Source of the DNA: Chitinophagaceae bacterium UBA2789 | Lineage (GTDB): Bacteria > Bacteroidota > Bacteroidia > Chitinophagales > Chitinophagaceae | DNA length: 12,144 bases | Direction: 5' to 3' | Assembly: GCA_002352145.1 (NCBI GenBank) | Contig: DEHX01000143.1 | Span: 10,344-22,487 of the forward strand | Shown: one piece after another, positions 1 to 6,446 of the stretch | Layout of the letters: every line of letters begins with the position of its first letter | Numbering within the stretch: the stretch's first letter is position 1 | Notes under the pieces: model-generated | Database searches by the model: none | The model's input: only the letters and a program-made list of their open reading frames with translations | Told to the model about the DNA's origin: nothing | Position numbers and translations under genes: made by a program

Positions 1-213
1 GTTGGTAATGCTGCTGAAGGTAGTCTCCGGATGAAAGAGATACAGGAGGCCATTCAACAATTGCCTGAAATATTTAAAACACCCTTTCTCCTGTATTTTG
101 ATGGTTACAAATACAATGAAATTGCTGAGGCATTAAATGAACCTCTCGGAACTATCAAGAGCCGTATTCATTTTGCCCGTAAATTGCTAAAAGAGCAGCT
201 CAGCCGGTATTAA
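1..213 (+). CDS. ECF-type RNA polymerase sigma factor, C-terminal part (cut by window start)
   Basis: The frame is open from base 1, so the N-terminus lies outside the window; 70 residues remain. They form a sigma region 4: an amphipathic segment with the pattern LPEIFKTPFLLYF, then a helix-turn-helix with YNEIAEALNEPLGTIKSRI and a basic RKLLKEQL tail, the usual end of a sigma-70 family ECF factor. Region 4 reads the -35-like element of promoters. The stop is 8 bases before crtI, so the two are probably co-transcribed, and the factor may control pigment genes in response to light or stress. That role is inferred from position and from similar Bacteroidota carotenoid loci. A MerR-type regulator often lies upstream in such loci but would be outside this window. 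Confidence 0.85.
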   Translation, partial: VGNAAEGSLRMKEIQEAIQQLPEIFKTPFLLYFDGYKYNEIAEALNEPLGTIKSRIHFARKLLKEQLSRY

Positions 214-221
214 AAATCATA

Positions 222-1700
222 ATGACTAATCGGAAATCAGTAATTGTAATAGGCAGCGGTTTTGCCGGATTGTCTGCCGCCTCTTTTATGGCAAAAGAAG
301 GCTGGGAAGTAACTGTTATTGAAAAGAACAGCACACCCGGTGGCCGTGCCCGGCAATGGAAGGAGCAGGGTTTTACATTTGATATGGGTCCCAGTTTTTA
401 CTGGATGCCTGATATTTTTGAACGCTATTTTGCCCAGTTTGGTAAAAAAGTCAGTGATTATTATCAACTGGAAAGATTAGATCCGTCGTATAGGGTGTAT
501 TGGGATAACGGATTTACGGATATGCCTGCTGATTTTGCATCACTCAAAAAAACATTCGACAGCATTGAACCCGGCAGCGGCGAGCAGTTGGAAAAATACT
601 TGCAGGGGGCTGCTTATAAATACGATGTGGGTATTAATAAACTGGTGTATAAACCGGGTCATTCGATAACAGAATTTATGGACTGGCCCACCATCAGTGG
701 CATTTTCAAACTACAGGTTTTTTCATCGATAAAAAAACATATTTCTTCTTACTTCAAAAACCACCGGCTTCGTCAGCTGATGGAGTTTCCTGTTTTATTT
801 TTAGGAGCCTTGCCGGAAGATACTCCTGCCCTGTACAGCCTGATGAATTATGCCGATATTAAAGGTGGTACCTGGTATCCAAAGGGTGGAATGTATGCGG
901 TTGTGGAAGGAATGTACAAGCTGGCCAATGAACTGGGTGTAAAATTTCTTTTTTCAGAATCGGTTGAGGAAATAAAGGTTGACCGGTCCAGCGTAAAAAG
1001 AGTGGTGACTGATAAGGCTGTTTACGAAGCAGATGCTGTCATCAGCGGCGCGGACTATCATTTTACAGAAACGAAGTTGTTGCCGGAAGCTTCCCGCAGT
1101 TACTCTGATGCTTACTGGCAGAAGAAGGTGATGGCGCCTTCGTGTTTACTTTACTATGTGGGGCTGAACAAGAAGCTCAATAATCCAGTTCATCATTCTT
1201 TGTTCTTTGATGTCCCATTTGACCAGCATGGGAAAGAAATTTATAAAGAACCGGGCTGGCCTACTGAACCTTTGTTTTATGTAAGTGTTTCATCTGCTAC
1301 TGATAGTTCGGTAGCGCCTACAGGTTGTGAAAATATTGTATTCCTGATACCGGTTGCAGCCGGGCTCAGCGGGGATGATGAAGCCGTACGAGAAAAATAT
1401 TTTACGATGATTGCCCGGAGGATGGAAAAGCACCTGGGAGAGCCAATTCTTGATTCGGTAGTATATAAAAAATCGTATTCGGTGAGTGATTTTGTACTGG
1501 ACTATAATTCTTTCCGCGGCAATGCTTATGGGCTGGCCAATACTTTATGGCAAACAGCTATTTTTCGTCCAGCTTGCCAGAGCAGGAAAGTGAAGAATTT
1601 ATTTTATACAGGACAACTGACTGTACCCGGCCCGGGTGTACCACCCAGCCTGATCAGTGGTGAAGTAGTAGCTAAACAAGTAATTAAATCAATCAGATAA
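222..1700 (+). CDS. crtI: Phytoene desaturase (carotenoid isomerooxidoreductase), CrtI type
   Basis: This 492-residue FAD enzyme inserts double bands into 15-cis-phytoene; with crtY downstream, the four-step product lycopene is expected. The N-terminus has the dinucleotide-binding fold: VIVIGSGFAGLSAA at about residues 7-20, an acidic residue ending the second strand (VIEK, about 32-35), then GGRA and FDMGPSFYWMPD. The C-terminus carries the family signature FYTGQ followed by TVPGPGVPPSLISG (about 461-480). The length is normal for CrtI. The ATG is preceded by an A-rich stretch without a clear Shine-Dalgarno sequence. It starts 8 bases after the sigma gene and ends 16 bases before crtB, so it is first in the biosynthetic run. 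The number of desaturation steps cannot be read from sequence; a neurosporene-forming variant is possible but less likely here. Confidence 0.95.
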   Translation: MTNRKSVIVIGSGFAGLSAASFMAKEGWEVTVIEKNSTPGGRARQWKEQGFTFDMGPSFYWMPDIFERYFAQFGKKVSDYYQLERLDPSYRVYWDNGFTDMPADFASLKKTFDSIEPGSGEQLEKYLQGAAYKYDVGINKLVYKPGHSITEFMDWPTISGIFKLQVFSSIKKHISSYFKNHRLRQLMEFPVLFLGALPEDTPALYSLMNYADIKGGTWYPKGGMYAVVEGMYKLANELGVKFLFSESVEEIKVDRSSVKRVVTDKAVYEADAVISGADYHFTETKLLPEASRSYSDAYWQKKVMAPSCLLYYVGLNKKLNNPVHHSLFFDVPFDQHGKEIYKEPGWPTEPLFYVSVSSATDSSVAPTGCENIVFLIPVAAGLSGDDEAVREKYFTMIARRMEKHLGEPILDSVVYKKSYSVSDFVLDYNSFRGNAYGLANTLWQTAIFRPACQSRKVKNLFYTGQLTVPGPGVPPSLISGEVVAKQVIKSIR

Positions 1701-1716
1701 TTGCTTATATTCAATT

Positions 1717-2553
1717 ATGGTACAACTTTTTCACACTACCAGCGAAAATTGCAGCCGCATTGTGACGGAAAACTACAGTACGTCCTTTTCTTCTGCCATC
1801 CGTATGCTGCATAAAGATCTCCGTACACCCATTTTCAACATATATGGGTTCGTTCGGTTTGCCGATGAGATCGTTGATACTTTTCATGATTATGACAAGC
1901 AAACACTGCTGGCACAATTCCGGAAAGACACTTATGATGCCATTGAGAGAGGTATAAGCCTGAACCCGGTATTGAACAGCTTTCAGCGTACGGTCAATGA
2001 ATTTAAAATTGATCTGAAACTGGTCGATGCTTTCTTTCACAGCATGGAAATGGACCTGGATAAAAAATGTTATGATTCCAAAGGCTATAAAGAATATATA
2101 TATGGTTCTGCAGAAGTAGTGGGTTTGATGTGCCTGTATGTTTTTTGCGAGGGCAAGAAAGAGCTATATGATAAGCTGGAATATTCTGCCAGGGCATTGG
2201 GCGCAGCTTTTCAGAAAGTGAACTTTCTGCGGGATATCAAAGCCGATTACAATGGCATGAGCCGTGTATATTTCCCGGGTTGTGATTTTGCCAATTTCAC
2301 AGAAAAAGATAAACAGGAAATTGAAGAAGATATTCAAAAAGATTTCAAGGAAGCATTTGAAGGTATCCGTCAATTGCCCATGAAGGCAAGGTTTGGTGTG
2401 TATGTGGCCTATAAATATTATCTCTCGTTGTTTAAAAAAATAAAGCGACTGCAACCTGCAAGGGTATTGGATGCCCGCATCAGGATACCTGACTACCGAA
2501 AGGCTATGATTGTTTTCCGGGCAGGGGTAAAAAATCAATTGCGCCTGATCTGA
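1717..2553 (+). CDS. crtB: Phytoene synthase
   Basis: This protein condenses two GGPP molecules to 15-cis-phytoene, the first committed carotenoid step. It has 278 residues, the size typical of short bacterial CrtB. Both Asp-rich magnesium/diphosphate-binding motifs are present: RFADEIVD with D50 and D54, and QKVNFLRDIKAD at 166-177 with D173 and D177. The YIYGSAEVVGLMC segment (about 127-139) is also characteristic of squalene/phytoene synthases. A squalene-type enzyme (HpnC/HpnD) is less likely because the gene sits between crtI and idi. The stop codon is one base before the idi start, which indicates translational coupling. No frame disruption is seen. Confidence 0.95.
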   Translation: MVQLFHTTSENCSRIVTENYSTSFSSAIRMLHKDLRTPIFNIYGFVRFADEIVDTFHDYDKQTLLAQFRKDTYDAIERGISLNPVLNSFQRTVNEFKIDLKLVDAFFHSMEMDLDKKCYDSKGYKEYIYGSAEVVGLMCLYVFCEGKKELYDKLEYSARALGAAFQKVNFLRDIKADYNGMSRVYFPGCDFANFTEKDKQEIEEDIQKDFKEAFEGIRQLPMKARFGVYVAYKYYLSLFKKIKRLQPARVLDARIRIPDYRKAMIVFRAGVKNQLRLI

Positions 2554-2554
2554 T

Positions 2555-3094
2555 ATGGACCTGACGAAAGTGATACTGGTGGATGAGCTGGATAATGCCG
2601 TTGGCAGTTGCGAAAAATTAGCCGCACATAAAGAGGGTTTGCTGCACCGGGCTTTCAGTGTTTTTATTTTCAATAGTAAGGGTGAAATGCTTCTCCAGCA
2701 ACGAGCTATGGAAAAATACCATAGCGGAGGCTTGTGGACCAATGCTTGTTGCAGTCATCCTGCAGAGGGAGAGGATCTGGCAAGTGCGGCACACCGCCGA
2801 CTCAAGGAAGAGATGGGGTTTGACACCGATGTAGAAAAAGTTTTTGATTTTGTTTATAAAGCCTCGTTTGAAAATGGCCTTACAGAGTATGAGTTTGATC
2901 ATGTTTTTATAGGCTATTACGATGAAGCCATTCATGCTAACAGGGAGGAGGTAATGGATTACTGCTATAAAAGTCTTGATGAAATCAGGGCTTCTTTATC
3001 CACTCACCCTCACCGTTATACTGCTTGGTTTCAGCTGGCATTTCCTAAAATAGAACAATGGTGGCTGCTCAGGCAGGCTCAGTCCGTTGAATAA
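2555..3094 (+). CDS. idi: Isopentenyl-diphosphate delta-isomerase, type 1 (Nudix)
   Basis: This 179-residue protein interconverts IPP and DMAPP and so balances precursors for GGPP. It is a Nudix-fold protein: HRAFSVFIFNSKGEMLLQQR opens the fold, TNACCSHP at 62-69 holds the catalytic Cys (C66 by alignment with the family's C-[GS]-H-P motif), and RRLKEEMGF is the degenerate Nudix helix. The EYEFDHV segment supplies two acids (E111, E113) matching the metal and catalytic glutamates of the E. coli enzyme. It lies one base after crtB and 15 bases before crtZ. Its position inside the carotenoid operon suggests it is dedicated to pigment flux. It is clearly type 1, not the FMN-dependent type 2. Confidence 0.95.
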   Translation: MDLTKVILVDELDNAVGSCEKLAAHKEGLLHRAFSVFIFNSKGEMLLQQRAMEKYHSGGLWTNACCSHPAEGEDLASAAHRRLKEEMGFDTDVEKVFDFVYKASFENGLTEYEFDHVFIGYYDEAIHANREEVMDYCYKSLDEIRASLSTHPHRYTAWFQLAFPKIEQWWLLRQAQSVE

Positions 3095-3109
3095 AAAAGT
3101 TATAGTGTT

Positions 3110-3628
3110 ATGCAGGTCGCTTATTATATTCTGGTTCTGTTGGGTACGTTTGTCATAATGGAAGGTATCACATGGTGTACCCATAAATTTGTCATGCATG
3201 GATTCTTGTGGTATTTGCATAAAGATCATCACCAGGTAAGGCCCGGTATTTTTGAAAAGAATGACCTTTTCGCCTTTATTTTCGCGGTTCCCAGTTTTTT
3301 ACTAATCTATTTTGGTACTTATGATCATAAATGGTGGTTGCAGGCCATCGGCTTTGGCATCATGTTGTATGGTTTTGCCTATTTTTTGGTACATGATGTG
3401 ATCATTCATCAACGGTTTAAATGGTTTTCCCGCAGCAATCACACTTATGTTAGGGCTATTCGCTGGGCACACAAGATGCACCATAAGCATTTGGGTAAGG
3501 AGCATGGAGAAAGTTTCGGATTTCTTTTTGTACACAAGAAGTACTGGGACAAAGTACGAAAAGATAAAAAGCTGATGGCCGGAAGTCAGCGGGTGGAGTA
3601 TGCCCCTGATAAAGCGCAGCAGGTCTGA
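3110..3628 (+). CDS. crtZ: Beta-carotene hydroxylase, non-haem di-iron membrane type
   Basis: This enzyme hydroxylates the beta-ionone rings of beta-carotene at C-3 and C-3', giving cryptoxanthin and then zeaxanthin. It has 172 residues and belongs to the fatty-acid hydroxylase-like superfamily. The expected His clusters are all there: H25-x4-H30, H37-x2-H40-H41, H95-x4-H100 and H121-x2-H124-H125, which bind two irons. Hydrophobic spans at about 3-21, 53-70 and 77-94 fit an integral inner-membrane protein. It is the last gene of the forward run that starts with the sigma factor; a gene on the opposite strand begins 13 bases beyond its stop. No ketolase (crtW) or crtD-like gene is in the window, so zeaxanthin is the simplest predicted end product. 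Confidence 0.93.
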   Translation: MQVAYYILVLLGTFVIMEGITWCTHKFVMHGFLWYLHKDHHQVRPGIFEKNDLFAFIFAVPSFLLIYFGTYDHKWWLQAIGFGIMLYGFAYFLVHDVIIHQRFKWFSRSNHTYVRAIRWAHKMHHKHLGKEHGESFGFLFVHKKYWDKVRKDKKLMAGSQRVEYAPDKAQQV

Positions 3629-3641
3629 TTTGAAAATAGTA

Positions 3642-4370
3642 TTAAACAGCCACAGCCAAAGGTTTCTGTGAATCTTTTTTTATCGTTTTGATATATTGGC
3701 TTACAATTCTTCCGAGTATTCTATGGCCTGTGGTATTTAAATGTGCGGCATCCTCAAAGTATCTTTTGTCAACAGCAATATATCTGAATAGATCAATATA
3801 TTTTACGTTTGATAATCCTCCAAATATCCATTTGAACCAGCCTGCGGCTTTACGCCTAATGTAATTGTCGGAAGCATTTAAGCAAGGTATGGGTGAAAGT
3901 ATTACAAACCTGGTTCCGGGATTTTCTTTAATAATATGCCTGATATTATTCAGATGTTTGAAATTTTTATATGCCAAATAAGTCCATATTAATGGTGCCG
4001 CAAGGTTTTTTAGAAAAAAGCCTGTCTTTCGTTTGCTGACAACAGGTAACATATATGGCTTTTTAGAAAGATTGTCCTCTTTATAAATGACATATTGGTT
4101 TTCTCCGGGTATATTGTTTTCTTTCTTTTTCAGGATCTGCTTAAGCGATGCATTAAACTCATGATTTCCCAATTGCAGAAGCACTATTTCCGGATGACAA
4201 TTGTTTATCTTTTCCCTAATGCCAATGGTTTTTTTAATCTGGTATTGTGGCGCCCGATGTGAAAGTATGAAACCTGTAGCTTTTGTTATTACGTTCACAA
4301 AGGAGTTTTCTTCCCCCACTTTATAACCAGCTACATGGCAGCCGCCAATGGCAATCATAGTATCGGACAT
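3642..4370 (-). CDS. SGNH/GDSL-hydrolase-like protein with Cys at the nucleophile position
   Basis: This 242-residue protein has the block layout of the SGNH fold. Block I reads IAIGGCHVAGY (residues 6-16), where the normal Gly-Asp-Ser is replaced by Gly-Gly-Cys (C11). A block III-like LQLGNHEF follows (N69). Block V is DAAHLNTTGH, with D207 and H210 in the Asp-x-x-His arrangement. There is no clear signal peptide, so a cytoplasmic location is likely. Family members are esterases, lipases and acyltransferases; this protein's substrate is unknown. It sits on the opposite strand between crtZ and crtY and has its own promoter-like site. A role in modifying carotenoids or lipids is only a guess from position. 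Both neighbours are intact, so the insertion broke no visible gene. Confidence 0.7.
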   Translation of the reverse strand: MSDTMIAIGGCHVAGYKVGEENSFVNVITKATGFILSHRAPQYQIKKTIGIREKINNCHPEIVLLQLGNHEFNASLKQILKKKENNIPGENQYVIYKEDNLSKKPYMLPVVSKRKTGFFLKNLAAPLIWTYLAYKNFKHLNNIRHIIKENPGTRFVILSPIPCLNASDNYIRRKAAGWFKWIFGGLSNVKYIDLFRYIAVDKRYFEDAAHLNTTGHRILGRIVSQYIKTIKKDSQKPLAVAV

Positions 4371-4401
4371 AGGTTCAGTTTTTAATAGTTTGGATCTCTT
4401 G

Positions 4402-4432
4402 TAAAAGTAAATTGCCTGGTAGCCTGAACAAA
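4402..4432 (-). promoter_or_regulatory. Bacteroidota-type promoter for the SGNH-like gene
   Basis: Read on the - strand, TTTG (4432-4429) is followed by exactly 19 bases and then TACTTTTA (4409-4402). This matches the Bacteroidota consensus TTTG-N19-TAnnTTTG except for the last base. Transcription would start around 4395-4398, giving a leader of roughly 25-30 bases before the ATG at 4370. Confidence 0.6.
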
Positions 4433-4446
4433 GAGCAACAGTACCC

Positions 4447-4464
4447 GTTTTTATTACGTAAAAC
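4447..4464. promoter_or_regulatory. Palindrome between divergent promoters, possible operator
   Basis: GTTTT (4447-4451) and AAAAC (4460-4464) form a short inverted repeat around the 8-base perfect palindrome TTACGTAA (4454-4461). It lies between the leftward promoter of the SGNH-like gene and the rightward promoter of crtY, a usual place for a shared operator. No regulator is identified and the symmetry is short, so it may be chance. Confidence 0.25.
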
Positions 4465-4473
4465 CACGAAGTA

Positions 4474-4503
4474 TTTTTTCATGTTCTTGTCTTATTATCT
4501 TTG
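4474..4503 (+). promoter_or_regulatory. Bacteroidota-type promoter for crtY
   Basis: TATCTTTG at 4496-4503 is a perfect match to the TAnnTTTG -7 element. A T-run (TTTT within 4474-4479) lies 16-18 bases upstream where the TTTG -33 element is expected, but without the G. The predicted start of transcription would be about 4507-4510, leaving a leader of only some 6-10 bases before the ATG at 4516. That very short leader is the main reason for caution. Confidence 0.45.
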
Positions 4504-4515
4504 ATTCAATCGTTT

Positions 4516-5658
4516 ATGTTATTGACAAAATCATATGACTATATTTTTACAGGTGCTGGTTGTGCGGGAATGAGTCTTTTGATGCGGCTGATAAGTAGTG
4601 GTTTAATATCCGGGAAGAGAGTATTGCTGACTGACAGGGATGAGAAAACCAGGAACGACAGGACCTGGTGTTTTTGGGAAAAGGGAGAAGGGTTTTTTGA
4701 ACCAGTTGTTTATCGCAACTGGAAGAGTATTGGTTTTTTCAGCAGTGATTATAATGCGCAAATGGAGATTGCACCATATTGTTATAAGATGATAAGGGGT
4801 GCTGATTTTTACCAGTATTGTTTTAATGAATTCAATAAACATCCGAATATAGAGTTCATAACAGGAGAAGTTAACTTTATCAATTCCGGCAATAGTTTTC
4901 AGCTTTACCTGGATAATTCAATTATTGATACATCAGGCAGTATCGTGTTTAATTCGATCTATGAGCCTTCTCCACCAACCGCAAAGACTTTACATGTATT
5001 ACAGCATTTCAAAGGCTGGTTAATAAAGTCGGCTACTGATGTTTTTGACCCGGGCAAAGCCACCATGATGGACTTCAGGGTACACCAAAGGCATGGAACC
5101 AGTTTTGTATATGTGCTGCCATTTAATAAGCGGGAAGCATTGGTGGAGTATACCTTGTTCACCCCATCACTGCTAAAACCAGAACAATATGACAATGAGT
5201 TGAAAAATTACCTCTCAGACTTCTTAGGTATTACTGATTATTCCATCAAAGACGAAGAATTTGGAATCATCCCCATGACCAATGAAAAATTTCATTTTAG
5301 GAAAAATGGCTGGCAAATTGGTACTGCGGGAGGACAAACCAAAGCTTCCAGCGGATACACATTTCAATTTATACAAAAGCAATCCCAAGCTATTGTTGAT
5401 TGCCTGCTGGCCGGTAAGCCCCTCGAAAGTATACCATCAACACCGGGACGTTTTCGGTTTTACGATAATACACTATTGTATATTCTTTATCACGGTAAGC
5501 TGCCAGGTGATAAGATATTCAGCCGCTTGTTTAAAAAAAATAAACCCCGGCAAGTGCTGAGGTTCCTGGATAATGAAAGTTCTTTGGCAGAAGAACTGAA
5601 AATTATTTCTACACTTCCCACCTGGCCATTTTTAAAGGCGGCACTAAAGCAATTCTGA
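4516..5658 (+). CDS. crtY: Lycopene beta-cyclase, CrtY type
   Basis: This protein cyclises both ends of lycopene to give beta-carotene, linking crtI upstream to crtZ. It has 380 residues from the ATG at 4516; a TTG at 4501 in frame is rejected because it falls inside the putative -7 promoter element and before the conserved part. The N-terminal FAD/NAD(P)-binding fold shows YDYIFTGAGCAGMSLLM (GxGxxG at 13-18), followed by the CrtY signature NDRTWCFWE (about 47-55). Further on are FGIIPMTN and a C-terminal flavin-binding stretch GTAGGQTKASSGYTF. A KPRQVLRFLD-type tail is also typical. It is separated from the main crt run by the reverse-strand SGNH-like gene, so it needs its own promoter. The redox cofactor is structural or reducing rather than giving net oxidation in this family. 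Confidence 0.93.
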   Translation: MLLTKSYDYIFTGAGCAGMSLLMRLISSGLISGKRVLLTDRDEKTRNDRTWCFWEKGEGFFEPVVYRNWKSIGFFSSDYNAQMEIAPYCYKMIRGADFYQYCFNEFNKHPNIEFITGEVNFINSGNSFQLYLDNSIIDTSGSIVFNSIYEPSPPTAKTLHVLQHFKGWLIKSATDVFDPGKATMMDFRVHQRHGTSFVYVLPFNKREALVEYTLFTPSLLKPEQYDNELKNYLSDFLGITDYSIKDEEFGIIPMTNEKFHFRKNGWQIGTAGGQTKASSGYTFQFIQKQSQAIVDCLLAGKPLESIPSTPGRFRFYDNTLLYILYHGKLPGDKIFSRLFKKNKPRQVLRFLDNESSLAEELKIISTLPTWPFLKAALKQF

Positions 5659-6102
5659 TTATTGGTCAGGATCCATCTGCATAAATTCCCTTTTTACTGC
5701 TTTCAGCATACTGAAAAGTTGTGCTACTTGTATCAGCAGTAATACAACAAGAGCCAGCAATACATACCAGGGCAGGTTGATTGTTTTGACCGGCATGGTT
5801 ACATCTTTCTGAAATTTTTCAATATGCCATCCATTTAATGCAGATCCAAAAGCCATTCCTACCAACAGGAATGAGAGTAGGGAGTAAACAACTTTCATGA
5901 ACATGATCCGCATAGTGGAATAACCAACTTTAAAATTTTCCAGGATCGCTGCAGGGATAATAAGTACGAGGGCTATCCAGCTCCAGTTTTTGCTGAACCA
6001 CTCGTTGTTGAGGGTCAGGTTGAGCAACAACACCAGGACAATTGACATGAGTCCCCAGGGAAATAAAAGAAAAGTGGATGGTTTGTGTGACTGCGTTGGC
6101 AT
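5659..6102 (-). CDS. Small multi-pass membrane protein of unknown function
   Basis: The product is not recognised. It is 147 residues long with four likely membrane helices at about 12-31, 40-54, 67-88 and 110-131, a short polar N-terminus, and a charged C-terminus (KAVKREFMQMDPDQ). The spacing suggests two helical hairpins with both ends on the same side. A weakly polar stretch of about 20 residues (90-109) separates helices 3 and 4. The ATG at 6102 is chosen as the first ATG of the hydrophobic frame. Its stop codon directly abuts the crtY stop with no base between them. There is no catalytic motif. Its place beside crtY could mean a role linked to pigment or membrane, but it is on the opposite strand and nothing in the sequence demonstrates that. 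Confidence 0.6.
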   Translation of the reverse strand: MPTQSHKPSTFLLFPWGLMSIVLVLLLNLTLNNEWFSKNWSWIALVLIIPAAILENFKVGYSTMRIMFMKVVYSLLSFLLVGMAFGSALNGWHIEKFQKDVTMPVKTINLPWYVLLALVVLLLIQVAQLFSMLKAVKREFMQMDPDQ

Positions 6103-6151
6103 AAATAATGGTTTGATTCGGAAAGGAAGGTATCAATTTTTCTAAAGAAAT

Positions 6152-6183
6152 AAAAAAGCATTCACCAGGGGAAGAATGCTTTT
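6152..6183 (-). terminator. Rho-independent terminator, leftward
   Basis: AAAAGCATTC (6154-6163) and GAATGCTTTT (6174-6183) form a perfect 10-bp stem with a 10-base loop. Read leftward, the GC-containing stem runs into six T residues (complement of the A-run 6152-6157) and then a T-rich tail, the classic arrangement. Read rightward there are only four T residues. No leftward gene ends just upstream of it, so it is an orphan, or it serves a short non-coding transcript. Confidence 0.6.
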
Positions 6184-6277
6184 AGTAGCCTCTACAGGAA
6201 TCCCCGCCCAAATGGTGAGTTCGGGCGGGGATTCCTGAAACTAAAATCTAATTTGGAACACTAGTAGCCTCGACAGG
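6183..6277 (+). repeat. Direct repeat pair of 16 bases
   Basis: TAGTAGCCTCTACAGG at 6183-6198 recurs as TAGTAGCCTCGACAGG at 6262-6277, with one mismatch and a 79-base period. The first copy overlaps the left arm of the GC-rich inverted repeat; the second copy has no matching arm. Such short flanking repeats can be target duplications or recombination sites, but the origin here is not established. Confidence 0.7.
6195..6237. repeat. Perfect 15-bp inverted repeat, GC-rich stem-loop
   Basis: CAGGAATCCCCGCCC (6195-6209) pairs perfectly with GGGCGGGGATTCCTG (6223-6237) around a 13-base loop. It is much more GC-rich than the surrounding sequence. No T-run follows on either side, so it is not itself a standard terminator. 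It could be a REP-like element, a recombination site or part of a structured RNA. Confidence 0.75.
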
Positions 6278-6312
6278 GCTAAATAATTTATTGAGAATCA
6301 AGTTATTTATGA

Positions 6313-6336
6313 AAACCGTAAACGAAACCGTAAACT
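6313..6336 (+). repeat. Two-unit tandem repeat, 12-base period
   Basis: The core AAACCGTAAAC occurs at 6313-6323 and again at 6325-6335, separated by one base. Iterated short sites of this kind upstream of a gene are often protein-binding sites or recombinase arm sites, but two units alone do not decide this. Confidence 0.6.
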
Positions 6337-6419
6337 GGTGTTTTTGGCTTGCCTTACGTGTCAAATACGCTCCAATAAAGGTACAGTTTTTCACTAATAC
6401 AACTTGATCATTTTCCTGA

Positions 6420-6436
6420 ATTTTGTGCAACAAAAT
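6420..6436. promoter_or_regulatory. Palindrome just upstream of the PIN-like gene, possible operator
   Basis: ATTTTGT (6420-6426) and ACAAAAT (6430-6436) form a perfect 7-bp inverted repeat with a GCA centre. It ends 10 bases before the ATG at 6447, where a bound repressor or an mRNA hairpin could limit expression of the following nuclease-like gene. The in-frame TTG at 6423 falls inside it, which argues for the ATG at 6447 as the start. Confidence 0.4.
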
Positions 6437-6446
6437 ATTCGGAAAA

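Larger units (their letters stand above)
6103..6446. other. Structured intergenic region at the border between the crt locus and the accessory island
   Basis: These 344 bases carry no convincing gene. From left to right they hold the upstream region of the leftward membrane protein gene, an intrinsic terminator oriented leftward, a perfect GC-rich inverted repeat, two copies of a direct repeat, an AT-rich imperfect hairpin (arms 6280-6289 and 6300-6309, 9 of 10 paired), a two-unit tandem repeat, and an AT-rich palindrome next to the following gene. The change from pigment genes to defence-like genes occurs across this stretch. Confidence 0.7.

Noticed and set aside
2164..2742. Open frame of 192 residues on the - strand
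   Set aside because: It is opposite the clearly real crtB and idi genes and has no family features.
4501..4515. Upstream TTG start for crtY
   Set aside because: It lies within the putative -7 promoter element and adds residues outside the conserved N-terminus; the ATG at 4516 fits better.
6309..6407. Short + strand frame (32 residues) encoding the tandem repeat as ETVN units
   Set aside because: It is too short, lacks a ribosome site, and its faint likeness to an integrase N-terminus is not convincing.
6103..6446. CRISPR-like array or tRNA-associated attachment site
   Set aside because: There are only two direct repeat copies with no regular spacers, and no tRNA gene or integrase is present in the window.
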